DNA from: Candidatus Aphodousia gallistercoris
Lineage (GTDB): Bacteria; Pseudomonadota; Gammaproteobacteria; Burkholderiales; Burkholderiaceae_F
Direction: 5' to 3'
Assembly: GCA_018714185.1 (NCBI GenBank)
Contig: DVNT01000057.1
Location: 1-43,398 of the forward strand
DNA length: 43,398 bases
The notes below the pieces were generated by a model. It ran no database searches. It worked only from the letters and a program-made list of their open reading frames with translations, and was not told where the DNA came from. The position numbers and the translations under genes are program-made. Each line of letters opens with the position of its first letter. The first letter of the stretch is position 1. Below are positions 14,693 to 22,217 of the stretch, one piece after another.

Positions 14693-15751
14693 ATGCGTTA
14701 TTCCAAAGAGCTTTTATACAAAGTCGGCCATGCTTTTTTGCGAGCCACCGGTAGCAATGAAGCTGAAGCGCGCATTGTCGCCGAACATATGGTTGAAGCC
14801 AACCTCAAAGGCCACGACAGCCACGGCGTCGGCATGATCGGCATGTACACGAACTATTTGAAAAAAGGCCAGATCAAACCTAATGCCCCTTTGGGCGTTA
14901 TTAAAGACAAAGGCGCCGTTTTGCAATTTAACGGCAATCTGGGCTACGGGCAACGCATCGGCTATGAGGCCACGCACCGCGCTATTGACCGCGCCAAAGA
15001 AACCGGCATTTGCATGTACACCATTGCCCAATCCTGCCACTTGGGCCGCATCGGCACCTACGGCGAAATGGCCGCTGAGGCCGGCATGGTTTCCGTACAT
15101 TTTGTAAACGTCAACGAATTCCATCCGCTGGTGGCACCCTACTGCGGCTCTGAGGCCCGCTTCGGCACCAATCCGTTTTGCGTTGCGATGCCAGCAACCG
15201 ATGAATACGGGCCGTTTATTCTCGATTTCGCCACTTCCATCGTGGCCATGGGGAAAACTCGCGTCGCCATGCTTGCCCATAAAAAGTTCGACGAACCGGT
15301 CATTGTCGATCCCGAAGGGAACCTCACCAACGATCCGGGCGTAATGTGGAACGACCATCCGGGCGCTTTGCTTGCCTTTGCCAAGCACAAGGGCTCCGGC
15401 CTTTGCTTTGCCTGCGAATTGATGGCGGGCATTTTAAGCCGCGGCCATACGATTCAGCCGGGGCACCCGAGAAACGATTCGATCGTCAACAACATGACCG
15501 CTTTTGTCATCGATCCGGCGGCACTGTGCGACCTTGACTTCATGAAGTCGGAAATGGATGCGATGATTGACTACGTAAAGAGCAGCCACATGGCCGACCC
15601 GGTCAACCATCCGATTTTGATGCCGGGCGAAATCGAACGCCTTCGCAAAGAAGAGCGCTCGGCCAAGGGCGTGGAAATTGCCGATGATGAGTGGAATGTC
15701 ATCAAAAAGACGTGCTTACAAGCCGGCGTTGAGCCCGGTCTGTTCGAATAA
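14693..15751 (+). CDS. Ldh family (malate/L-lactate dehydrogenase, YbiC/HcxB-like) oxidoreductase
   Basis: A 352-residue NAD(P)H-dependent 2-hydroxycarboxylate dehydrogenase of the Ldh_2 fold, distinct from classical lactate dehydrogenases. Family marks include E-A-N-L-K-G-H-D-S-H-G-V-G-M near residue 45, containing the catalytic histidine, then S-C-H-L-G-R-I-G, F-G-T-N-P-F-C-V and L-D-F-A-T-S. The motif order and the C-terminal L-M-P-G-E segment resemble YbiC/HcxB of E. coli, which reduces 2-keto acids. Substrate is not certain. A GAGGAAAGG ribosome-binding site precedes the ATG. It faces the MFS gene divergently and ends in a GC-rich hairpin. Confidence 0.88.
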   Translation: MRYSKELLYKVGHAFLRATGSNEAEARIVAEHMVEANLKGHDSHGVGMIGMYTNYLKKGQIKPNAPLGVIKDKGAVLQFNGNLGYGQRIGYEATHRAIDRAKETGICMYTIAQSCHLGRIGTYGEMAAEAGMVSVHFVNVNEFHPLVAPYCGSEARFGTNPFCVAMPATDEYGPFILDFATSIVAMGKTRVAMLAHKKFDEPVIVDPEGNLTNDPGVMWNDHPGALLAFAKHKGSGLCFACELMAGILSRGHTIQPGHPRNDSIVNNMTAFVIDPAALCDLDFMKSEMDAMIDYVKSSHMADPVNHPILMPGEIERLRKEERSAKGVEIADDEWNVIKKTCLQAGVEPGLFE

Positions 15752-15758
15752 TCGTCTT

Positions 15759-15773
15759 CCGGCATAATGCCGG
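15759..15773. other. small hairpin after the Ldh-family gene
   Basis: CCGGCA-TAA-TGCCGG, a perfect 6-bp dyad with a 3-base loop, lies eight bases after the stop codon and 16 bases before the larger terminator hairpin. It may protect the 3' end of the mRNA. Confidence 0.4.
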
Positions 15774-15789
15774 CAATAAAACTTGCAGG

Positions 15790-15811
15790 GGCCCGCCCGA
15801 TGGCGGGCCTT
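15790..15811. terminator. GC-rich terminator hairpin between converging genes
   Basis: GGCCCGCC (15790-15797), loop CGAT, GGCGGGCC (15802-15809), followed by TT and a T-containing tail (TTCGATTT). The stem is very strong but the T tract is poor. It sits between the Ldh-family gene and the converging hydrolase gene. Confidence 0.65.
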
Positions 15812-15833
15812 CGATTTGAAACTTTCTCTGCGG

Positions 15834-17030
15834 CTACTCATCGCGCCACGAGCTTGCCCTTTGGGTACTTAAAGGCATCGTGACCTTGCCGGGCTCGGGC
15901 CAGACCGGTCCCAAGTGCGGATTGTCATAACCGTCAAGACCTTTTTCATGCAAAAAGTCTTCGACGATCTTCAGAATCTCCCGATTATTTTTATCGGCAA
16001 AGGCTGCATGCGTGTTGCCGTAAATTTTCAAATCAGGCAGGTGCACTAGCTTTGCGTCGCCGCCACGGGCATTCACAAGTTCGACAAATTGCTTGGCGCG
16101 CTCGTAGGATACGCGCCAGACTTCGGCGTTAAAACTATCCTTATTCGGTTGCGTCTCGATGTTGTCCCCATAGATAATCAGGATCGGAATTTTCGTGAGC
16201 GCCTGCCAGTGTTGTGCCGTCACCAGGCGCGGCGCCAGCAGCTCTTTGACGAGATCCTGGGCAATTTCAAAGTCCTGCGGCTTGGCATCTTCGGGGAAAG
16301 CCACGGCACCCGGCTCAAAAGCGACAACAGCCTTCACGTGCGGCGAATGCATGGCGATTTCCCAACCGTACTGGCCCGAGTTCGAATGCGTCACCAGAAT
16401 GCCGTCACCGATACTTTCAAAGAGGGCGGCACCGGTCTGACCCATAAAATGGCGGTACTCCGCCGTTACAGGTTCAGCTCCCGTATCGGGCGTTTGCTGG
16501 CGAAAGAACTGCTCAATGGCTGCCGTCGTTAGCGGAAATTGAGAACGCTCAAACAGTTTGGCGTCTTGGCCTGCCGTCCAAGGCCCGTTTCTAAAGGCCT
16601 CCCAAACGCCGCTTTCGCTTGCCGTTGTCGGAATCAGGTCGCCTTTGGCTTCAAGCGTATAGCCAGCGCGGCCTCTTCTCGGCTGATCGACGATATACAC
16701 CGACCAGTCGTTTCGAGGCATCAATGCTTGAAAACCTTCCCGGCCGTCGGGCGTGGTTTCGTACGTCTTGCCGGATTGCCCGATGCCGTGCCACATCACG
16801 ACAGGCAGATGGCGCGAGCGGGCCGCAATGTAGTACTGGGCGTAGCCGTGGTCGCCGTGAAAGGTTGTTCCGTCCTTGAGCGTTTGCACCGTTCCGCCGA
16901 AAGCAAAACTGCCCATCGTGCGCAATTGAATCGGCTCAGAGGAGGCGGGAGCGACGGCTTCGGCCGCATAAGCTTGAACGCCGAGTGCTAAGGCCAAAGC
17001 GGCCGTAATAGCCGTTAAAGTTCTCTTCAT
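15834..17030 (-). CDS. exported alpha/beta hydrolase (esterase-like)
   Basis: A roughly 398-residue periplasmic or secreted hydrolase. A Sec signal peptide (K-R-T-L-T-A-I-T-A-A-L-A-L-A-L-G, ending A-Y-A-A) is followed by M-W-H-G-I-G-Q-S-G-K-T near residue 80, an oxyanion-type H-G motif. The nucleophile elbow is V-T-H-S-N-S-G-Q-Y-G near residue 213, with Ser as likely nucleophile. An acid candidate is in I-I-Y-G-D-N and a histidine in G-N-T-H-A-A-F. Natural substrate is unknown. The second ATG (17030) is chosen because AGGAG is then six bases away; the first ATG (17033) is only three bases away. The ribosome-binding site lies inside a perfect inverted repeat. A LysR gene precedes it on the same strand. 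Confidence 0.8.
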   Translation of the reverse strand: MKRTLTAITAALALALGVQAYAAEAVAPASSEPIQLRTMGSFAFGGTVQTLKDGTTFHGDHGYAQYYIAARSRHLPVVMWHGIGQSGKTYETTPDGREGFQALMPRNDWSVYIVDQPRRGRAGYTLEAKGDLIPTTASESGVWEAFRNGPWTAGQDAKLFERSQFPLTTAAIEQFFRQQTPDTGAEPVTAEYRHFMGQTGAALFESIGDGILVTHSNSGQYGWEIAMHSPHVKAVVAFEPGAVAFPEDAKPQDFEIAQDLVKELLAPRLVTAQHWQALTKIPILIIYGDNIETQPNKDSFNAEVWRVSYERAKQFVELVNARGGDAKLVHLPDLKIYGNTHAAFADKNNREILKIVEDFLHEKGLDGYDNPHLGPVWPEPGKVTMPLSTQRASSWRDE

Positions 17031-17033
17031 CAT

Positions 17034-17063
17034 TCTCTCCTAAAAGTGAGTGTTTAGGAGAGA
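17034..17063 (-). promoter_or_regulatory. 11-bp inverted repeat covering the hydrolase ribosome-binding site
   Basis: In the mRNA sense, TCTCTCCTAAA, an 8-base loop, then TTTAGGAGAGA directly before ATG. The downstream arm contains the AGGAG ribosome-binding site, so a folded leader would hide it completely. However, TATACT (17063-17068, minus strand) looks like a -10 element; if it is used, transcription would begin inside the upstream arm and the repeat would act as a DNA operator instead. The dyad itself is certain; the mechanism is not. Confidence 0.7.
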
Positions 17064-17110
17064 GTATAAAGCTTAACTATTTGTTTTTAAAATGAATTAT
17101 TTTACACACG

Positions 17111-17129
17111 TATGAACTGAAAGTTCATA
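17111..17129. promoter_or_regulatory. perfect 8-bp inverted repeat at the end of the LysR gene
   Basis: TATGAACT-GAA-AGTTCATA spans the stop codon of the LysR gene and lies about 80 bases upstream of the hydrolase gene. The T...A dyad of this size resembles a LysR-type binding site, and its place upstream of the neighbour gene fits activator control. A weak terminator is the alternative. Confidence 0.45.
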
Positions 17130-18030
17130 GCATTGCGGCTTTGACCGCTTTGATAAAGTGCTCAACACCCGGGCTTGACCGTTGCGAGTAAATAAAGCCG
17201 AAACGGGCAGTCATGGGCCAATCCAAAGCTGCCGAGTTAAAAAGCGGATGCACTTCGGACCAATATTTGATCGTAAGGACAATTTGGTTGAGATGTTCGG
17301 CTTCGTTAAACGCTTCCAAATTCATCGTTGGGACTTCACGCAGGTCAATCCCGGGAAAATGAGATCGCAAATAGTCAGCTGCCCGGTCGAAGTCTTCGCA
17401 CACGCCGTGCTTGAGTACGAGCACCTGTTGACCGACAAGCTCCTCCAACCTTAATCGGCTTTTGCCGGACAAAGCATGCTTAAGCGGCACGACGCATCCG
17501 ATAGGCACTTTTTCCAACACAAGGCCTTTGCAATCGTAGCGAGACAAAAAGGCAGGATCAAAAACGCCGGCTACCATATCGATTTCCCGGCCGAAATTAA
17601 AAAGAATTTCGTCGGCCTTTTGAAGCGTGTTTTCAAAAGGTACCAGCCGAACGTCAATATCGGGAATTTGACGATGCACGCGCGCCCACCAGTTAATAAC
17701 ATACTGGCCGTTGATCACGGGTGATGTGCCGATATTAATGGTTTGACTTTCAGTGCGGGCGCTGCGTCGAACCTCCTGCAAGACGCCGGCGGCGCAATCA
17801 ATCAGGCGGGGAGCCGCATTAGCGAGCACCCGGCCTGCCGGCGTCAAGGTAAGCCCGGTTTTGCTGCGCTCAAATAGGGGAGCACCGATCGTTTCTTCGA
17901 AACGGTTCATCCGCTTCATCAACGCTGTCGGTGTCATGAAAAGCCGTCGGGCGGCTTTAGTAAAGCTGCCCGTATGCACGCAGGCCAGGAAAAGATCCAA
18001 ATCACGATGGTACAAGACGGTATCCGGCAT
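17125..18030 (-). CDS. LysR family transcriptional regulator
   Basis: A 301-residue regulator. Residues 8-66 carry the LysR winged helix-turn-helix: L-D-L-F-L-A-C-V-H-T-G-S-F-T-K-A-A-R-R-L, then T-P-T-A-L-M-K-R-M-N-R-F-E and a wing with L-F-E-R-S-K-T-G-L-T-L-T-P-A-G. The rest is a periplasmic-binding-like effector domain beginning near I-N-I-G-T-S-P-V. It lies 91 bases upstream of the exported hydrolase gene in the same orientation and is divergent from the patatin gene, so either could be its target. The effector cannot be predicted. Confidence 0.93.
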   Translation of the reverse strand: MPDTVLYHRDLDLFLACVHTGSFTKAARRLFMTPTALMKRMNRFEETIGAPLFERSKTGLTLTPAGRVLANAAPRLIDCAAGVLQEVRRSARTESQTINIGTSPVINGQYVINWWARVHRQIPDIDVRLVPFENTLQKADEILFNFGREIDMVAGVFDPAFLSRYDCKGLVLEKVPIGCVVPLKHALSGKSRLRLEELVGQQVLVLKHGVCEDFDRAADYLRSHFPGIDLREVPTMNLEAFNEAEHLNQIVLTIKYWSEVHPLFNSAALDWPMTARFGFIYSQRSSPGVEHFIKAVKAAML

Positions 18031-18149
18031 AGAGATCCATGCGAAAAGACTAAGAAGGAGGTTACTTTACAGTCTACAACACAATAACTGAAAAAATTTT
18101 GAAATGGGACTAAACTCTGCCCCCATTCAGAATATTACACAGTACCGTC

Positions 18150-19016
18150 ATGATCAAGAACCTAGGCTTGGTAGTTGAAGGCGGGGGCGTACGGGCCATG
18201 TACGCTGCCGGCGTTTTAGATGTCTTGCACGAATTGCGGTTGCCGATTGCCGGCGTCATCGGCGTTTCTGCCGGGGCCGTGCACGGTGCCTCCTTTGTTT
18301 CGGGCCAAAAAGGCCGAAGCCTGCGCTTTTACAAAACCTTTTGCAGAGACGACCGATTTTTCAGCTTCAAGAACTTTTTAAAAACCGGCAACTTGGTCGA
18401 CACGCAGTTCTGCTACCACGATATTCCCGAGCGGCTCGATCCCTACGATGAGGAAGCCTTTGAAAAGTCGGGGATTAACTTTTACGTCACTTGCACCGAC
18501 ATCGAAACCGGGCAGCCCGTGTATTTAAAGCTCACCAATCTTTTCACGCAAATTGATGCGTTGCGCGCTTCAGCTTCCCTTCCCTATGTTTCTGAGGCTG
18601 TTGAATTTGACGGGAAAAAACTGCTCGACGGCGGCTGCTCCGACCGCATTCCGGTCAAAAAATTCCAAGAGCTCGGCTATCAAAAGTGCATATTGGTGTT
18701 AACGCACCCGCGCGAGCACCGCGTCAAAGACCGCGATGCCGCCTTGGCACCGCTTTTTTACCGCAAATACCCGAATTTTTGCCGCACATTTAAGCAAAGC
18801 CCCGAACGCTACGAGCAGACTCTTCGCTACATTGACGAAGAAGAAGCCAAGGGCAACCTCTTTGTTTTCCGCCCCATGCAAACCATTTCGGTCGGCCGGC
18901 TCTCGCACAGCCCGGAAAAAATACAAATCGCTTACAACCAGGGGCGCTTGGAGACACAATTGCGTTTAACGGCCTTTCGCCGGTGGCTTAAGTCGGCGTC
19001 AGAACCCACCTCGTGA
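18150..19016 (+). CDS. patatin-like phospholipase family protein (YjjU-like)
   Basis: A 288-residue predicted lipid acyl hydrolase. The catalytic Ser-Asp dyad of patatins is present: oxyanion loop E-G-G-G-V-R-A-M-Y, nucleophile elbow G-V-S-A-G-A near residue 39, and D-G-G-C-S-D with the catalytic Asp near residue 157. The opening L-G-L-V-V-E-G-G-G and the P-V-K-K-F segment fit the YjjU subgroup. No signal peptide or membrane helix is seen, so it should act in the cytoplasm, probably on membrane or storage lipids. It is divergent from the LysR gene (119-base gap) and alone on its strand. No terminator with a T tract was found in the 245 bases after it. Confidence 0.9.
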   Translation: MIKNLGLVVEGGGVRAMYAAGVLDVLHELRLPIAGVIGVSAGAVHGASFVSGQKGRSLRFYKTFCRDDRFFSFKNFLKTGNLVDTQFCYHDIPERLDPYDEEAFEKSGINFYVTCTDIETGQPVYLKLTNLFTQIDALRASASLPYVSEAVEFDGKKLLDGGCSDRIPVKKFQELGYQKCILVLTHPREHRVKDRDAALAPLFYRKYPNFCRTFKQSPERYEQTLRYIDEEEAKGNLFVFRPMQTISVGRLSHSPEKIQIAYNQGRLETQLRLTAFRRWLKSASEPTS

Positions 19017-19261
19017 TCAAAAATAGCAGGCTTTCGGGCAGCGGCTGTTGTTGAAAAACTCGACAACAATGACCGGAGGCTTTCAGCTTGACTTTGCCCC
19101 TTCCTGCATTCGCAGCTGTACCCTTGCACGATCAAAGACAAAAAATCCTTAGAAAATAAGGACATTGCCCCAATATTTTCACAAATTCATATCAAAAAGG
19201 CGTTAAAAAGTCGACATAATGAGCCTACAATAAAAATGAAAGTGTTGTTTAAGGTTTAAAG

Positions 19262-19735
19262 ATGGGCACCAGAAAGCTTTATACCAAACAGGAAAAGCAA
19301 TCTGTCCTGAGAGCGTTTCGCAAAGGGGCAATCCCGGCTGAAGTCAGCCGCAAGACCGGCCATCCTATCAATGCCGTGTTGAAGTGGCATCGCCTCTTTC
19401 TTCAAGAGGATTACTCTTGGGCTCGGCATGATGACGAGGACTATACCCTGCGCCAAAAAGCTCTGTTGCTTTTCAAAGAGGGCAAGGGGTACAAGTATGT
19501 CGCCCGCGTTCTCGGCTTGCCTGCAAGCCAAACCAAGTACTGGCAAGGCCAATACAAGGCCGGCCGTGAAAACTTTTTTGCCAAAGGATCCACGGCGCCT
19601 CGTACTTATCCTTTATCGGTTCGGCAAGCACTTGTAGAGCAATTTTTGCAAAGCAATCTCTCCAAAAAAGAATTTTGCCGCCAGGCCGGCATTGCTGTGT
19701 CCACTTTAAATATCTGGCTTTCGGCTGACAAATAA
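19262..19735 (+). CDS. small protein with three tandem helix-turn-helix units, transposase OrfA-like
   Basis: A 157-residue basic protein made of three similar segments of about 45 residues, each of the helix-turn-helix type seen in IS3-group OrfA and related insertion-sequence proteins: Y-T-K-Q-E-K-Q-S-V-L-R-A-F with I-P-A-E-V-S-R-K-T-G, then Y-T-L-R-Q-K-A-L-L-L-F with Y-K-Y-V-A-R-V-L-G-L, then Y-P-L-S-V-R-Q-A-L-V-E-Q-F with S-K-K-E-F-C-R-Q-A-G. Each unit ends with a W-containing recognition helix. No OrfB or DDE transposase follows, and no terminal inverted repeats were seen. It is therefore either an orphaned insertion-sequence regulator or a domesticated DNA-binding protein. AAGG lies before the ATG. 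Confidence 0.6.
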   Translation: MGTRKLYTKQEKQSVLRAFRKGAIPAEVSRKTGHPINAVLKWHRLFLQEDYSWARHDDEDYTLRQKALLLFKEGKGYKYVARVLGLPASQTKYWQGQYKAGRENFFAKGSTAPRTYPLSVRQALVEQFLQSNLSKKEFCRQAGIAVSTLNIWLSADK

Positions 19736-19864
19736 GCCTATTTTTTGCCTAATACTCTTACCGTTTACATGAACCTTCTTTCTTTATCTTAAAAATCCCT
19801 TTTAAAGTCAAAGCATTAGATTTAACTATCTGGAAATCGTATTGACCGCAATTCAATTTGCGCA

Positions 19865-19894
19865 TTGGACAGCCTCCTCGGGCAGTCCTACACT
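19865..19894 (+). promoter_or_regulatory. possible sigma-70 promoter for the carboxymuconolactone decarboxylase-like gene
   Basis: TTGGAC (19865-19870), an 18-base spacer and TACACT (19889-19894) precede the start codon at 19967 by about 72 bases. Both hexamers deviate from consensus at one or two positions. The rest of 19736-19966 holds no gene that could be supported. Confidence 0.3.
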
Positions 19895-19966
19895 GAATCG
19901 GAATAGAGAATGTTAGAAAGAGGACGCTTTCTTAACAACAGCCAACGGTTTTACGAGGAGACGGCA

Positions 19967-20752
19967 ATGAAACGACGCGATTTCGGCAAACTGGGTTTGG
20001 CGGTTTCAGCATTGGCATTAGGAGGTTCTGTCATGGCAGCGCAAACGCAAACGGTTTCGTCTGAAAAGAATACGGCTTTGGATCAAATTTTGGCTCGCTT
20101 GACCGAGCGGGATATTCCACAACATGTGGGCTACGACAAGCGCATGATCGCGCTCATCACCACGGCAACGCTCACGGCTCTCGGAGCCGAAACGCTTTTA
20201 GCCGATCAAATTCGCCAAGCTTTGGCAGCTGGCATTAAGCCTTTGCAGCTGCGCGAAGCCATGTACCAAGGCTTTGCCTATGTGGGCATCGCCCGCGTAA
20301 GCGAAGCCGAAAAGGTGCTTGCCGCACAAATGAAAGCGGTGGGCTTGGGCGATCAGATTGAAGACGCAACCGTCGTAAACGACCGGGACCGCTTCGATAA
20401 AGGCTTGGCGATTCAAAAAGGTATTTTCGGCGAAGCAATCGATCAAATCCACAAGAGCGCCCGCCCGGACGAACGCTACCTCAATGTCGATCTTTTAACC
20501 GGCTATTGCTTTGGCGACACGTACACCCGCACGGGCCTGACGCTAAAAGAACGCGAACTGCTCACGTTTGTGTTTATCGCCGCGATGGGCGGCTGCGAGC
20601 CGCAGGTTAAAGCGCACGCCGGCGGCAACATCTCCGTAGGCAATACCCGAAAGATGCTCATTGACGCCTTGGTCGTCATGCTGCCTTATATCGGTTTCCC
20701 GAAGACCTTGAATGCTTTGGCCATGGTTAACGAAGCCGCTCCGGCCAAATAA
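19967..20752 (+). CDS. Tat-exported carboxymuconolactone decarboxylase family protein
   Basis: A 261-residue protein with a twin-arginine-like signal (M-K-R-R-D-F-G-K-L-G-L-A, then V-S-A-L-A-L-G-G-S-V-M-A-A). The mature part holds two CMD/AhpD-type all-helical repeats: one around K-R-M-I-A-L-I-T-T-A, the other around L-K-E-R-E-L-L-T-F-V-F-I-A-A-M-G-G with C-E-P-Q-V-K-A-H-A-G-G-N. The AhpD peroxidase C-x-x-C is absent; a single Cys and a His remain at the active-site position. The family spans decarboxylases and peroxidases, and exported forms are usually of unknown function. ATG at 19967 follows CGAGGAG; the ATG at 19910 lacks the signal context. It stands between the HTH gene and hmp. Confidence 0.82.
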   Translation: MKRRDFGKLGLAVSALALGGSVMAAQTQTVSSEKNTALDQILARLTERDIPQHVGYDKRMIALITTATLTALGAETLLADQIRQALAAGIKPLQLREAMYQGFAYVGIARVSEAEKVLAAQMKAVGLGDQIEDATVVNDRDRFDKGLAIQKGIFGEAIDQIHKSARPDERYLNVDLLTGYCFGDTYTRTGLTLKERELLTFVFIAAMGGCEPQVKAHAGGNISVGNTRKMLIDALVVMLPYIGFPKTLNALAMVNEAAPAK

Positions 20753-20880
20753 ACGTTGAAGTAGTCTGCGGGGCAACAGCCCCCGCAGCGAGCCTTTGCA
20801 CTTGGCACAGATTTCTTAATATAAAGACGGGGAGTGATCAGGAAAATATCCTTTTGGAGCATGTTTTTTCCACTAAATCA

Positions 20881-20909
20881 TGTATTCTTAATACAAGTAT
20901 TTAAAATAC
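20881..20909 (+). promoter_or_regulatory. tandem NsrR-type palindromes before hmp
   Basis: Two dyads lie 15 bases apart centre to centre: TGTATT-CTT-AATACA (20881-20895) and GTATTT-A-AAATAC (20897-20909). The second matches the core of the NsrR pattern ATGYATTT-N-AAATRCAT closely. They end 11 bases before the hmp ribosome-binding site (AGGAGAG). NsrR represses hmp in many proteobacteria and its gene lies two positions downstream, so autorepression of an hmp-nsrR unit is a sound inference. Confidence 0.7.
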
Positions 20910-20926
20910 ATATTTAGGAGAGATTG

Positions 20927-22129
20927 ATGACCCCTCGACAAATTGAGTTGGTTAAATCCACGGTCCCGGTATTGCGCGAACACGGCGTTGCCTTAACGAC
21001 GCATTTCTATAAAAGAATGCTCGAAGGAAATCCTGAATTGCGTAATGTTTTCAACACGGCGCATCAAGCCAAAGGCGAGCAGCAAAAAGCGCTTGCCATG
21101 GCCGTGCTGGCCTATGCGGAAAACATCGAAAATCCCGCCGTGCTGATGCCGGCTGTCAAGCACATTGCAACGAAGCACTGCACGATTGACATCCGGCCTG
21201 AGCAATACGCCATTGTCGGGAGGCATCTTTTGGCATCCATTCGCGAAGTGCTCGGTGAGGCAGCTAGCGACGAGTTAGTCGATGCTTGGGCGGCGGCCTA
21301 CGCGCAATTGGCCGAGATTCTGATTGGCGTTGAAAGCAAGATTTACGCGGGCCATACCGCCCGGGAAAACGCCTGGAGCGGCTGGCGGCCCTTTAAGGTC
21401 ATCGAGCGACGCGAGGAAACGCCCGATACGGTGAGCTTTGAGCTAGTGCCTGCCGACGGCGGCGGCATTCCGAGCTATCTGCCCGGACAATTTATCTCCG
21501 TACGAACCTTCTTGAAAGATCGCGGCATTGTCCAGCCTCGCCAATACACCTTAAGCCGGGCAAGCGGCCTAAAACCTTCGCTTCGCATTACAGTCAAGCG
21601 CATCGATAACGGCATGGATCCGGAAGGCGCTATGTCTTCGCACTTGCACCGCTATGTGTACGATGGCAGCATTCTTGACGTATCCGCTCCCACTGGCGAC
21701 TTCGTGCTCGAAGACAAAGACACACCGGTTATTCTGATCGGGGCAGGATCGGGTATGACGCCGATGGCAGCTATGCTCGGGCACTTGGCTCAAAATACGC
21801 CGCAGCGCCCGGTGGAGTTCATCGGCTGTGCGCCTGACATGCAACATGTCATTTTGGGCATGGATATTCGCGAAAATATGGCCAAACTCTCTCAGGCCAA
21901 AGCCCATCTTTTCCTGTCAAAGAGCACCGAAACGAGCCAGTGTCCGGTCGTCAAAAACGAACGTTTAACGCAAAAGGCTCTGCAAGAATTGCATTTGAAT
22001 ACGGCTGCCGATGTCTATCTGTGCGGTCCCGTCACTTTTATGGACAAAGTGAAGGCTTCATTGCTAGCCTTGGGTTTTGCCTCGTCGCAAATTCACACCG
22101 AGATTTTCGGTACCGGCATGATGGCCTAA
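20927..22129 (+). CDS. hmp: flavohemoprotein, nitric oxide dioxygenase
   Basis: A 400-residue enzyme that turns nitric oxide and O2 into nitrate using NAD(P)H. The globin domain (1-140) has proximal His84 in I-A-T-K-H-C-T and the distal-pocket tyrosine in H-F-Y-K-R. The FAD domain follows with R-Q-Y-T-L-S. The NAD(P)H domain shows I-G-A-G-S-G-M-T-P-M-A-A and Y-L-C-G-P-V-T-F-M, ending E-I-F-G-T-G. All three Hmp modules are complete. ATG at 20927 has AGGAGAG eight bases upstream; the TTG at 20924 is less likely. Tandem NsrR-type sites precede it and nsrR follows after 88 bases. The role is defence against nitrosative stress, for example in an inflamed gut. Confidence 0.97.
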   Translation: MTPRQIELVKSTVPVLREHGVALTTHFYKRMLEGNPELRNVFNTAHQAKGEQQKALAMAVLAYAENIENPAVLMPAVKHIATKHCTIDIRPEQYAIVGRHLLASIREVLGEAASDELVDAWAAAYAQLAEILIGVESKIYAGHTARENAWSGWRPFKVIERREETPDTVSFELVPADGGGIPSYLPGQFISVRTFLKDRGIVQPRQYTLSRASGLKPSLRITVKRIDNGMDPEGAMSSHLHRYVYDGSILDVSAPTGDFVLEDKDTPVILIGAGSGMTPMAAMLGHLAQNTPQRPVEFIGCAPDMQHVILGMDIRENMAKLSQAKAHLFLSKSTETSQCPVVKNERLTQKALQELHLNTAADVYLCGPVTFMDKVKASLLALGFASSQIHTEIFGTGMMA

Positions 22130-22153
22130 AAACCGATTGCAACAAACGGCAGG

Positions 22154-22177
22154 CCGTCCGGTTGTTTGACCGGGCGG
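22154..22177 (+). terminator. weak terminator or attenuator between hmp and nsrR
   Basis: CCGTCCGGT (22154-22162), loop TGTTTG, ACCGGGCGG (22169-22177): a 9-bp stem with one G-T pair, then only TTT. The short T tract would allow partial read-through, so nsrR may be expressed from the hmp promoter at a lower level. Confidence 0.45.
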
Positions 22178-22217
22178 TTTGCATTACACTTTGTGCTTCA
22201 TTGCCGATTGACTTTCT

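Noticed and set aside
19262-19735. A complete insertion sequence around the triple-HTH gene
   Set aside because: No catalytic transposase frame follows and no terminal inverted repeats or target duplication could be found by eye.
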